NCBI GenBank assembly: GCA_038750655.1
Contig: JBCDGZ010000089.1
Location: forward strand, 1 to 33,742
Source: JBCDGZ01 sp038750655
Lineage (GTDB): Bacteria > Bacteroidota > Bacteroidia > Chitinophagales > Saprospiraceae
Length of the DNA: 33,742 bases
Direction: 5' to 3'
The position numbers and the translations under genes were made by a program. Positions 26,701 to 33,742 of the stretch are shown here, one piece after another. How positions within the stretch are numbered: the stretch's first letter is position 1; each line of letters starts with the position of its first letter. Under the pieces are notes generated by a model. The model saw nothing but the letters and a program-made list of their open reading frames with translations, searched no databases and was not told the origin of the DNA.

Positions 26701-29700
26701 TCTTCTAGCAATGGAGGATATTTGGTGGCGATAAATTCCGTAGAAGAAAATAATTTCATCAGTGCTAATATTACCGAGAGAGTTTTTATCGGACTTTCTG
26801 ATGCACAGACCGAAGGGGCTTTTGCCTGGGTCAACGGTGATCCATTAACTTACACCAATTGGAATGCTGGTGAACCCAACGACTTTGGTTCCGGAGAAGA
26901 TGGTACTGAAATGCTGGTTGGAGGATTGTGGAATGACATCTTCGAAGATGCGAATCGCAGATTCATCATGGAAGTCCCCTGCGGTGGCGGTGGCCCCAGC
27001 GGCCCGCCAAGCATAGAGTTGATCAGCGGCATCCCTCCGGGCGGCGACTTCCCTACCGGCGATACCCGCGTGACCTACAAAGCGACCGATGCCTGCGGTA
27101 ATGCCGAGCTGTGTAGCTTCACCGTCACCGTCAACGAAACCCCTGCGAATTTCCAACTCACTTCCTGCCCTGCAGACATCACCGTCAACGCCGGGCCGGG
27201 GGCCTTAGTTGCTCCCGTCAACTGGACCGAGCCATCGGCCACCACTGATTGCTTCCGAGGACCTTTCGGACTCACCCAAACCTTGGGGCCAGACAACGGC
27301 AGTGATTTTCCCGTTGGTGTAACCCCAGTCCTCTACGCCGTTTTTGATTCCTGTGGTAACTTCGAATCCTGTGGTTTTAACGTCACCGTAGCAGCTACCC
27401 CCGCCGTACTGACCGTGAACGACTGCCCAAGCGATATTAATCTCGTCGCGGTAGTAGGGGAGACCAGCGCCATAGCGACCTGGGCCGCTCCCACCGCTAG
27501 TAGCGACTGTTTCACCGGCTCCGTAAATGTCAACCAAATCGATGGCCCGACCAGCGGAAGTGCTTTCCCCATCGGCACCACTCGAATTATTTATCTGGTC
27601 AATGATGCCTGCGGCAATACAGAAGTGTGCTTCTTCGACATCACCGTCAGCGCCGCCTGCCCAGACGCTGATGGCGACAATGTTTGTGATGCTGATGATC
27701 TCTGCCCCGGCTTCGACGACGCTGCAGATGCGGATGGAGATGGTATCCCGGATGGTTGTGATGATTGTGATAATACCTTGGAAGGTACGACCTGCGACGA
27801 CGGTGATGCCTGCACTACTAATGATATTTATGATGCCAATTGTAACTGCGTAGGCACCTTTACCGATGCAGATAGCGATGGCGTTTGTGATGCCGATGAT
27901 GTTTGTCCTGGCTTCGACGATACCGCAGATGCAGATGGAGATGGTACGCCTGATGGCTGTGACGATTGTGACAATACCCTCGAAGGTACGGCCTGTGATG
28001 ACGGCGATGCCTGCACCACCAACGATGTTTATGATGCTAATTGTAACTGCGCGGGCACTTTCGCCGATGCCGATGCTGACGGCGTTTGCGACGCTGATGA
28101 TGTCTGCCCCGGCTTCGATGATAATCTCGACGGTGACAACGACGGCACGCCCGACGGCTGCGATACCTGCGACGGCACCCTGACGGGCACAAGCTGCGAC
28201 GACGGCGATGCCTGCACCACCAACGATGTCTACGATGCAGACTGCAATTGCGCAGGCACCTTCGCCGATGCTGATGCTGATGGCGTTTGCGATGCTGACG
28301 ACGTCTGCCCCGGCTTTGACGACAATCTCGACGGTGACAACGACGGCACACCCGACGGCTGCGATACCTGCGACGGCACCCTGACGGGTACAAGCTGCGA
28401 CGACGGCGACGCCTGTACGACCAACGATGTCTACGATGCAGACTGCAATTGCGCAGGCACCTTCGCCGATGCTGATGCTGATGGCGTGTGTGATGCTGAC
28501 GACGCCTGTCCCGGCTTCGACGATAACCTCGATGGCGACAACGACGGCACGCCCGACGGCTGCGATACCTGCGACGGCACCTTGACCGGCACGAGCTGCG
28601 ACGACGGTGATGCTTGCACGACCAATGATGTCTACGACGCAGATTGCAATTGCGCCGGTACTTTTGCCGACGCTGATGCTGACGGCGTTTGCGACGCTGA
28701 CGACGTCTGTCCCGGCTTCGACGATAACCTCGACGGCGACAACGACGGTACGCCCGACGGCTGCGACGATTGTGACGCTGCGCTGATCGGCACGCCTTGT
28801 GATGATAATGATCCCAATACGACGAATGATATTTTTGACGATAACTGCAACTGCTCTGGTACGCCAATCGGAGGTGGAGGCTGTACGGCGACGGAGAATT
28901 TGGCCCTCACGGCCAGTGCGAGTCAGTCTAGTGAGCAGGGTGGAGCGATAGCCGACAGAGCTATTGATGGCAATACCAGCGGCTTTTTCTACATCGATTT
29001 TTCCATCTCTCAAACCAACTGGGAACCTCAACCTTGGCTAGAATTGGACTTGGGAAGTGTTGCCAATATTGAAGAAATTAGGATCTGGAACCGGGAAGAT
29101 TGCTGTACAGATTTTCTGAGCAATTATTACCTCCTGGTTTCCGATGCACCGTTTACCTCTAGCAGCCTGAATGCAACATTGGCGCAGGCTGGCGTCGCGG
29201 CTTACGAAGAAAGCACGGTCGCCGGAAGGCCCAGCAGCGTTTCTGTAGATCGCACAGGGCGCTATGTTCGCATTCAACTGCAGGGGACGGCCTTTTTGTC
29301 CATTGCAGAGCTAGAGGTCATCGGTTGTACTTCTGGAACCGGAATTCCGACTTGCTCGGATGGTATCCAGAATGGTAATGAGACGGGAGTAGACTGTGGC
29401 GGTCCGGATTGTATCCCCTGCTGTCCTGCGGCGGGTACGGCCTGTGATGATGACAATCCGAATACGGCCAATGATGTGGAAGATGGCAATTGCAACTGTG
29501 CGGGTACCCCGATTCAAACCGGAGAGTGTACCAGCACGACCAATCTTGCTTTGAACAAGCCGGCTAGTCAGTCCGGAACGCAGGGGCAAGGCTCTGCGGA
29601 TAAGGTGGTGGATGGAAATACGGACGGTAACTTCTTCTCGGGTTTCTCTATCAATCAGACGGACTGGGTGCCTCAGGCTTGGTGGGAAGTTGACTTGGAA

Positions 29701-31209
29701 GAAATTTCGAATATCGAAGAAATTCGCATTTGGAATCGAGCGGACTGCTGTACTGCCTTTTTGGACAATTATTATGTCTTGGTTTCTGACGTACCTTTTG
29801 CAGCTCAGGATTTGGCGACGACGCTGGCGCAGGCTGGGGTGAGTGCTTATGAGCAGACTACGGCCGCTGGCCGTCCAACGTCGGTGGCCGTAGGCCGTAC
29901 GGGGCGTTATGTGCGAATTCAGCTGCAAGGAACGGCTTTCATTTCAATGTCAGAGGTCGAGGTGATTGGTTGTGATACGGATGGTGGCACGCCGACTTGT
30001 ACGGATGGTACTCAGAACGGCGATGAGACGGGAATTGACTGTGGTGGCGCGAACTGTCCTTCTTGCTGCCCAGTGGCCGGCACGCCTTGTGATGATAATA
30101 ATCCAGAGACGGTGAATGATATGGAAGATGGCAACTGCAATTGCGCCGGTGTGCCCGAAGGCGGCAGTGTTGATCCACCAACCGGCTACTGCGACGCTTA
30201 CGGAACCCAGCCTTGGCAGCAATGGATCGCCTACGTAGGCTTGGGAGCTATCGATAATTCATCTTCTAAAGAGGGCTATGGCGACTTCACCGATCAACGC
30301 ACCACCGTCGTAAGAGGACAATCCTACGACATCACCCTTTCCCCCGGATTCAGCTACTTCCACAGTGAAGTTTACTTCCGGGTATGGATCGACTTCAATC
30401 GCGATGGCGACTTGGAAGACGCTGGCGAACAAGTAGTGGAAACGATCAGTGTACCCGGCAATCCACCATTTTTCCCCACCCCCATCAATAGCGTTTTGGC
30501 CAGTATCAATATTCCGGCAGATGCAATGAATGGGGCGACATTAATGCGAGTGTCCATGCAAAAAGACCGCTTCGCTGATCCTTGCGAGATTTTCGACCTT
30601 GGAGAAGTCGAGGATTATGTACTCATGATTAACGGCAGTGGAACGCTTTTCTCTTCTTCCTCTGAAATGCTGTATTTCGATGCCCGCAAGGTTGGCCGAG
30701 AAGTGGAACTAGACTGGGTAACTGATACCGAATATAAGAATGATTTCTTCATCATCGAGCACTCAACCAATGGCATTCACTTCGAGCCGTTGATGGAAGT
30801 AAACAGCGAAAAGCAAGGCTTCCGCGCGGTTCGCTATACCCAAATGGACCAGCGACCAGCGGTTGGGGACAATTACTATCGGGTCAAGCAAGTCGCTCTG
30901 GACGGTAGCCATCGCTATACCGAGCGACGCAAAGTGCACTTTGAGCTGGATTTGACAGCCTTCTCCGTCTTCCCGAACCCAGCAACAGAAGAAGTATTTG
31001 TCAATCTCAAAAAATACATCGGTATGCCCGCCCAAATACAAATTTACAACGGGTTGGGGCAGTTGATGGATGAAAAACAATTTGATCAATTGGAGACAGC
31101 GATAACTGGCTTTTCGGTCGGCGATTACCAGGCAGGCGTCTACGCCCTAACGGTTCAAATCGAAGGCCGCAAGCGGATCACTCGACTATTCGTAGTAGGG
31201 CGTCTGTAA
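23722..31209 (+). CDS. Giant modular T9SS surface adhesin
   Basis: The 2495-residue protein has a signal peptide (1-19, LTLVSAQ). A WTGAVDSDWNNPANW segment and N-x-G strand repeats follow (about 75-290). A LamG domain spans about 422-630. A HYR domain is split by three C-type lectin domains (about 679-1087). Two whole HYR domains (1144-1313) and six Asp/Cys-rich thrombospondin-3-like units (1315-1716) follow. Next come two F5/8-type-C modules with cysteine hinges (1721-2150), a GEVED domain (about 2155-2305) and a T9SS sorting domain (from about 2412, FSVFPNPATEEVFV). LamG, lectin and discoidin modules bind glycans, and the Asp repeats should bind calcium. I infer an adhesin for polysaccharide, other cells or prey. 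Lectin 1 and 3 keep the EPN sugar motif; lectin 2 has EPS. Close repeats make copy number likely to vary. Confidence 0.9.
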   Translation: MRLLITLFAVAFSLTLVSAQSVWTGAVDSDWNNPANWAGGVPTSGTVATIPGSPQGGNFPVYTGDPVVDYTIQNLGTLTFDAYIYNNGTVINFSNGEIISNNYFINAGTVVFDNDGILTNNGTFDNYGTFDHAASAVLNIADAAVYNNFGTFRSNGVINNDGSFINEGNARTTQDFQNSGTLINRGNLESTTASHFSNNTGASFTNASGATFSVNGTFPNNGALENAGEFGVLSTAVLTNTTTINNTGEWQNAGQTVNDANFINDGTFVNNDVATLENNNNFQNNGTLDNSVCGIIIQNAGNTIGGTVINEGIVYEISGQVDVTESELGNEFNQLGQTKPPVPGCKPAVINLGCDGTVVVTPDDVDKGGYAQCGASLVSRTVSPNTFTLADVGDRFVTISFEDDNGNVSSCETFISIVAENNPLANLRFEEGSGQTTADESGNGNDGTLLGGTAWTTGQVGGAILLDGQNDRVSIATDPSQDASGQLAISAWVNPTSIDNGDGILVKGTAVSPYALRLNANGSLRFTANRNSPQGAVGSGNWSSNTTINTGEWTHVAVNYDGSTLQFYINGQLDSNQPTPNLTFGISNEPLIIGADLPDTDEYFNGAIDEVQLYCRTLSEEEIINQAIQNVDNPSLDISCPGDIAVTAAAGAANAIVDYSPPTATSNCTTGGGGLPACTDISESIAGFTYIGEFGNSKYYFSNQTNLTWAQAKTLTENSGGRLAIVDDAQENEYIRSNMASGTSVWIGLTDEVNEGTFVWVDGQVSTFFNWSPGEPNNSGGQENYVRLRQDNGGWTDRDANFQLAAVMEIECDNTPPCANAPNAVPGFTLIGEYNNSKYYRSNSTANWPAAQADCAANGGNLVTINDLDENEFVRSNLTIGTSSWIGLNDEANEGTYVWVNGEPFGYTNWSSNEPSRGSGEDYIRLRQDNGQWTDRTLAQSYHYVMEIPCQSNQNSCNSSPNSYAGFSLIGEFNGSKYFLSNTAELFTTAISLSSSNGGYLVAINSVEENNFISANITERVFIGLSDAQTEGAFAWVNGDPLTYTNWNAGEPNDFGSGEDGTEMLVGGLWNDIFEDANRRFIMEVPCGGGGPSGPPSIELISGIPPGGDFPTGDTRVTYKATDACGNAELCSFTVTVNETPANFQLTSCPADITVNAGPGALVAPVNWTEPSATTDCFRGPFGLTQTLGPDNGSDFPVGVTPVLYAVFDSCGNFESCGFNVTVAATPAVLTVNDCPSDINLVAVVGETSAIATWAAPTASSDCFTGSVNVNQIDGPTSGSAFPIGTTRIIYLVNDACGNTEVCFFDITVSAACPDADGDNVCDADDLCPGFDDAADADGDGIPDGCDDCDNTLEGTTCDDGDACTTNDIYDANCNCVGTFTDADSDGVCDADDVCPGFDDTADADGDGTPDGCDDCDNTLEGTACDDGDACTTNDVYDANCNCAGTFADADADGVCDADDVCPGFDDNLDGDNDGTPDGCDTCDGTLTGTSCDDGDACTTNDVYDADCNCAGTFADADADGVCDADDVCPGFDDNLDGDNDGTPDGCDTCDGTLTGTSCDDGDACTTNDVYDADCNCAGTFADADADGVCDADDACPGFDDNLDGDNDGTPDGCDTCDGTLTGTSCDDGDACTTNDVYDADCNCAGTFADADADGVCDADDVCPGFDDNLDGDNDGTPDGCDDCDAALIGTPCDDNDPNTTNDIFDDNCNCSGTPIGGGGCTATENLALTASASQSSEQGGAIADRAIDGNTSGFFYIDFSISQTNWEPQPWLELDLGSVANIEEIRIWNREDCCTDFLSNYYLLVSDAPFTSSSLNATLAQAGVAAYEESTVAGRPSSVSVDRTGRYVRIQLQGTAFLSIAELEVIGCTSGTGIPTCSDGIQNGNETGVDCGGPDCIPCCPAAGTACDDDNPNTANDVEDGNCNCAGTPIQTGECTSTTNLALNKPASQSGTQGQGSADKVVDGNTDGNFFSGFSINQTDWVPQAWWEVDLEEISNIEEIRIWNRADCCTAFLDNYYVLVSDVPFAAQDLATTLAQAGVSAYEQTTAAGRPTSVAVGRTGRYVRIQLQGTAFISMSEVEVIGCDTDGGTPTCTDGTQNGDETGIDCGGANCPSCCPVAGTPCDDNNPETVNDMEDGNCNCAGVPEGGSVDPPTGYCDAYGTQPWQQWIAYVGLGAIDNSSSKEGYGDFTDQRTTVVRGQSYDITLSPGFSYFHSEVYFRVWIDFNRDGDLEDAGEQVVETISVPGNPPFFPTPINSVLASINIPADAMNGATLMRVSMQKDRFADPCEIFDLGEVEDYVLMINGSGTLFSSSSEMLYFDARKVGREVELDWVTDTEYKNDFFIIEHSTNGIHFEPLMEVNSEKQGFRAVRYTQMDQRPAVGDNYYRVKQVALDGSHRYTERRKVHFELDLTAFSVFPNPATEEVFVNLKKYIGMPAQIQIYNGLGQLMDEKQFDQLETAITGFSVGDYQAGVYALTVQIEGRKRITRLFVVGRL
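25756..26982 (+). repeat. Array of three C-type lectin domains
   Basis: Three ~135-residue copies start near 25756, 26173 and 26590. Each opens with GFTYIGEF/GFTLIGEY/GFSLIGEF and SKYY/SKYF, then WIGLTDE/WIGLNDE/FIGLSDA, F.NWSPGEPNN/YTNWSSNEPSR/YTNWNAGEPND, and GGWTD/GQWTD/GLWND. EPN plus the W[TN]D motif is the usual calcium-dependent mannose-type sugar site; copy 2 has EPS. Copy 3 is the most diverged in protein and codon use. Confidence 0.85.
27664..28869 (+). repeat. Six tandem 201-bp units encoding Asp/Cys-rich calcium-binding-like repeats
   Basis: Six in-frame units of exactly 201 bp (67 codons) fill the interval with no remainder (6 x 201 = 1206). Each encodes DADADGVCDADDVCPGFDD, a DGDNDGTPDGCD loop and CDDGDACTTNDVYDADCNC with small changes. 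The loops resemble thrombospondin type 3 calcium-binding repeats with disulfide pairs. Units 3 to 5 are nearly identical in DNA, while units 1, 2 and 6 are more diverged. This is the pattern left by recent unequal exchange inside the array. Confidence 0.92.
28882..30171 (+). repeat. Two tandem ~645-bp modules: F5/8-type-C domain plus cysteine hinge
   Basis: The module beginning with CTATENLALTAS (28882) recurs as CTSTTNLALNKP (29527), 645 bp later. Each holds a discoidin-like domain (IEEIRIWNR.DCCT, GRYVRIQLQGTAF) and a hinge (CSDGIQNGNETGVDCGG / CTDGTQNGDETGIDCGG). The end of each hinge (CDDDNPNTANDVEDGNCNC) is related to the end of the 201-bp units, so both arrays share a common building block. 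Confidence 0.85.
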
Positions 31210-31269
31210 AAGTCATTTATTGTTATCGTTCAGGATACCCCCTGATTATATAAATCCTGATAAACAATT

Positions 31270-31299
31270 GGGCCGTCGGTTTTACCGGCGGTCCTTTTT
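31270..31299 (+). terminator. Rho-independent terminator after the adhesin gene
   Basis: GGGCCGTCGGT at 31270-31280 pairs with ACCGGCGGTCC at 31284-31294 (11 pairs, two G-U) around a TTT loop, followed by TTTTT. It stands 60 bp after the stop. It lies between convergent genes, and on the opposite strand the hairpin lacks a comparable T-run. Confidence 0.88.
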
Positions 31300-31313
31300 G
31301 CTTTTCAGCCAGC

Positions 31314-31904
31314 TCATTCGTCTGTTTTAATCGCTATATCAAAGTAAAGTTCACTCATACTAATCTCTACATCAATAGATTGCAGTTTGATGATTTGATC
31401 AAGTCCCTCGTATCTTGATATGCTCCATAAGTTATTCTTATCCTTTTTGAAATACACCTCAACCACGTATCGACTCTGCTCAATTAAAACGTATTCGGAA
31501 AGCGACGGAATCTGCCTATAAAAATAAAACTTGTCCCCTCTATCGTACTCCGTCGTTGATTTTGAAAGGACCTCTACGATGAGCGTAGGATTGGATACCG
31601 CATCCTTGTTTTCTTCTGGTCTTTCCACCTCGCCACAGATAACCATAGTATCAGGATAGACATATTTATTCTGCGCTTGTATAAATAATTTTGCTTCACT
31701 GGTGATCGGTTTGCAAGGCCAATTCTTTTTCTTGAGCGCATTTCTAAGCTCTGCGTAGATGTTTCCGACCAACAAGGCATGTTCTAATGTACTACCTGAT
31801 AGGGCATAGAGCAGCCCGTCGTGGTACTCGTATTTTTGTCCAGATTCAATCTCTTGTTGGATATATTCTTCGACTGTCAATCTTATGAATTGATGAGCTT
31901 TCAT
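31314..31904 (-). CDS. Uma2-family (DUF820) nuclease-like protein
   Basis: This 196-residue protein matches Uma2 (PF05685-type) throughout. It has the opening TVEEYIQQEIESGQKYEYHDG with a Glu near 26, then the core YPDTMVICGEVE (about 94-105) and PTLIVEVLSKSTTEYDRGDKFYFYRQIPSLSEYVLI (about 126-162). The D...EVxxxS...D..K arrangement corresponds to the PD-(D/E)XK nuclease fold. Members are common in Bacteroidota and Cyanobacteria and their biological role is mostly unknown. It is transcribed leftwards towards the adhesin terminator. A 194-bp gap separates it from the upstream methyltransferase-fusion gene, so co-transcription is uncertain. Confidence 0.85.
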   Translation of the reverse strand: MKAHQFIRLTVEEYIQQEIESGQKYEYHDGLLYALSGSTLEHALLVGNIYAELRNALKKKNWPCKPITSEAKLFIQAQNKYVYPDTMVICGEVERPEENKDAVSNPTLIVEVLSKSTTEYDRGDKFYFYRQIPSLSEYVLIEQSRYVVEVYFKKDKNNLWSISRYEGLDQIIKLQSIDVEISMSELYFDIAIKTDE

Positions 31905-32098
31905 GATGAGCTACTTTTGCTGATAATATAGTGATAATCGCTCAGTTATTCAATGGTTGAGTTGGAAGTGGCTGATAATCAGTTGCTTAAGGCTGTAAGT
32001 TCGTGTGGTGTCTCCTGCGAAGGGACACGGTAATTATCTTCGCAGAAGTCCTATTAGCAGCATGGTATCAGTGAGTGCTTTTATTTCGCACAGTAATT
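31905..32098. other. 194-bp intergenic gap with an 8-bp inverted repeat
   Basis: CTGCGAAG at 32015-32022 is perfectly complementary to CTTCGCAG at 32038-32045 (15-base loop). Neither side has a T-run, so this is not a typical terminator. The gap must hold the Uma2 gene promoter if that gene is not read through from the upstream gene. No other feature was seen. Confidence 0.35.
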
Positions 32099-33742
32099 TC
32101 AAATTCCGAAGTCAGGAATAATTATTTTTAGAGAAGGATCATTTTCAAACTTGTTGATTAGGTCATTATATAATTGGAGAAGTTGTTTAAGATTATCTAA
32201 AGAAATTTCTTTTTGAAAAAGGCTCATTTCGTCAATATTTTGAGAAATGAATTGTTCGATACTATAAATATTTACTTTATTAGTATAATTTTCATCAATA
32301 TCTAGTGCTAAAGAAACGGTGCCTAGTTTATTTTCCGGTATTAGTACATAAGTCGTTCTACCGGCAGTTGCATTTTGATAAGCTTTATGAAAATGGCCGA
32401 TTGTTGGGGACTTGGTGACATGAATTACACTATTTCCTAAATCGAAATCACCTAATCTTTGTGTCTGAATATCAGCTGTTGAAGATTTATGATGAATGAT
32501 TTTGATATCATGGTTATCTTTATATCTGAGTTCAAGTTTTGCACCTATAAGATGCTGTAATATCGCACCAGGTTTATGTGACTTGAAATTTATTAATTTA
32601 GACACATATGCTCCAATAGTTTCATTTTGCTGATATTTTATTTCAATTCCTCCTAAACTCAAATGTTGATCTAACTGTTCTATAACCAGATTATTCAGAA
32701 GGTCAACTGCTGATTTTCCTAGAGTAGTTATTGATTCTTTATCTGCGTTATTTGTAATAGAGTTAATGATCTGAATAATTCCTAAACCAGCTCTTTTTGT
32801 TCCTGTACTTGTTCTTCCTGCTTCACCACCACTTGTGGGCTTTAGATCTGATCTTTGCAGATTTGATAATGCAAGATTTAATCTATGGCTAGTATGATTT
32901 TTTATCGACCTATCTCCGAAATGTGTTCCCCTATCTGTAGAGTTTACCTTAAGTGTATTTGTGAAATCCCATTCAGAGTTTTGCTCAGCTACTCCTAAAT
33001 TGTACAACACAATTAGAGCACCGTATAATCTTCCTTTAATAGGTAGATCTAAGTTATGATCAAAATGTTTTACACACCAATCTTCAAACTTTTTTTTAAT
33101 CTCAAGTTCTTGGCTGTTTGAAAGCATCTTTTTGACGTGTTTAAGATTGGTATTCTGATTTAAGTTATACTGCGGGTAATGGCCTGCCTCAAAAATGGGA
33201 GTCAAATAATTTCTATCTAACCATTCTATTGCAGAGGCACAAACACCATCTCCAAACGCAAATAAATAATCATTTTTTGAAATTTCTTTAGATATTTTAT
33301 ATTCAGGAGCCCCCATTAATCGCGCACATTCATGTTCGTTTAAAAGCCTCACTTGAAATTCTCCTTTTCCTGAAATGATTAATATTTGTTTAGCACTTCC
33401 TCCTTTTGCAGTTCTAAGACATCCTGCTATTCCATCAGTTCTAATCTCAGCTGTAGATTGTTTCTTTCCATTTCTAAATCTCATCCTTCTAAAAGCTGTG
33501 GCATATGAATAATATCCCTTGTTAATATTATCATTTATCCAATTCTGATGTGATTCTGGCATTTGTGAGTAAAGATAATTCTTTCTTTCTCTATTCCAGT
33601 AGACAGTATCTTTTTCGTCGATTATGCTATCTAAAGAAAGAGAAGTGAGTGGCTCGTCTTTATTGGCTAGATGAATCCATTCTAAATCATCGTTATTTTT
33701 TATAGTTTCTAATATAATCCTAGGTCGCATCCATGATTTTAC
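32099..33742 (-). CDS. Cytosine-5 DNA methyltransferase fused to a probable restriction-endonuclease domain (5' partial)
   Basis: The frame is open to the right edge (VKSW precedes the Met at 33730), so the gene is cut there. The retained part starts near methyltransferase motif VIII (SWMRPRII). It then has the target-recognition stretch, motif IX (GIAGCLRTAKGGSAK, near 97-111) and motif X (FAFGDGVCASAIEWLDRN). The catalytic PC motif lies beyond the window. From about residue 200 to 543 a different domain follows. It includes GGEAGRTSTGTKRAGLG, LIGAKLELRY and GDFDLGNSVIHVTKSP, which recalls a PD-(D/E)XK-like core with HVTK in place of ExK. I think this resembles the DUF4928-type region found with cytosine methylases. 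A single-chain restriction-modification enzyme is the likely reading. Its A/T-rich codon use differs from the rest of the window and suggests transfer. Confidence 0.72.
   Translation of the reverse strand, partial: VKSWMRPRIILETIKNNDDLEWIHLANKDEPLTSLSLDSIIDEKDTVYWNRERKNYLYSQMPESHQNWINDNINKGYYSYATAFRRMRFRNGKKQSTAEIRTDGIAGCLRTAKGGSAKQILIISGKGEFQVRLLNEHECARLMGAPEYKISKEISKNDYLFAFGDGVCASAIEWLDRNYLTPIFEAGHYPQYNLNQNTNLKHVKKMLSNSQELEIKKKFEDWCVKHFDHNLDLPIKGRLYGALIVLYNLGVAEQNSEWDFTNTLKVNSTDRGTHFGDRSIKNHTSHRLNLALSNLQRSDLKPTSGGEAGRTSTGTKRAGLGIIQIINSITNNADKESITTLGKSAVDLLNNLVIEQLDQHLSLGGIEIKYQQNETIGAYVSKLINFKSHKPGAILQHLIGAKLELRYKDNHDIKIIHHKSSTADIQTQRLGDFDLGNSVIHVTKSPTIGHFHKAYQNATAGRTTYVLIPENKLGTVSLALDIDENYTNKVNIYSIEQFISQNIDEMSLFQKEISLDNLKQLLQLYNDLINKFENDPSLKIIIPDFGI

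Noticed and set aside
27661..28870. Direct repeats that might suggest a CRISPR array.
   Set aside because: Units are 201 bp, contiguous, in frame and without unique spacers; they are protein-coding tandem repeats.
27205..29031. A 608-codon open frame on the minus strand, plus a 276-codon Arg/His-rich minus-strand frame at 28037-28867.
   Set aside because: They lie opposite the Asp/Cys-rich tandem repeats and stay open only because the repeated codons lack stops in those frames. Their translations are low-complexity Ile/Val/Ala or Arg/His text repeating every 67 residues.
32015..32045. CTGCGAAG/CTTCGCAG hairpin as a terminator for the methyltransferase-fusion gene.
   Set aside because: Only 8 bp of stem and no T-run on either strand.

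Overview
The window reads as chromosomal DNA of a Bacteroidota bacterium, most likely of the Saprospirales/Lewinella type. Four secreted proteins end in the FPNP/YPNP...G.Y C-terminal sorting domain of the type IX secretion system (T9SS). A very large RHS protein carries the Bacteroidota-type N-terminus (IPAAPTAQELGKYG). The 2495-residue surface protein mixes LamG, C-type lectin, HYR, thrombospondin-3-like, F5/8-type-C and GEVED modules. No tRNA, rRNA, CRISPR array or intact insertion sequence was seen.

Layout. (1) 1-2366, plus strand: two T9SS cargo genes overlapping by ATGA; the first is cut by the left edge. (2) 2363-10244, minus strand: a tightly packed surface-polysaccharide operon. In transcription order it holds a Wzz/BY-kinase-like chain-length protein, a Wzx-type flippase, a GT4-type glycosyltransferase, a hexapeptide acyltransferase, a 33-residue one-helix membrane protein, an O-antigen ligase/polymerase and a short TolC-like protein. 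Gaps are about 0-19 bp. No outer-membrane polysaccharide export (OPX/Wza) gene or initiating sugar transferase is present, so those must lie elsewhere. (3) 10489-11820, plus: a GC-rich FAD oxidoreductase of the protoporphyrinogen-oxidase type. (4) 11934-15143, plus: a T9SS beta-helix protein. (5) 15256-23015, plus: a 2446-residue RHS protein whose variable C-terminal tip looks like a JAB/JAMM-type metallopeptidase toxin. It overlaps by ATGA a small lipoprotein gene, the candidate immunity gene. A terminator and a frameshifted coding remnant follow. (6) 23722-31209, plus: the giant modular adhesin, containing a 6 x 201-bp tandem repeat, and followed by a strong terminator. (7) 31314-33742, minus: a Uma2-family nuclease-like gene, and a gene cut by the right edge that fuses the C-terminal part of a cytosine-5 DNA methyltransferase to a probable restriction-endonuclease domain.

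Together the region looks like a cell-surface and conflict neighbourhood: glycan assembly, secreted adhesins, a polymorphic toxin with its likely immunity protein, and restriction-modification. The most promising candidate for an undescribed system is the RHS-JAB tip plus lipoprotein pair with its downstream remnant. Two further oddities are the eight-cysteine knot in the RHS N-terminus and the lectin array inserted inside a HYR domain of the giant adhesin.
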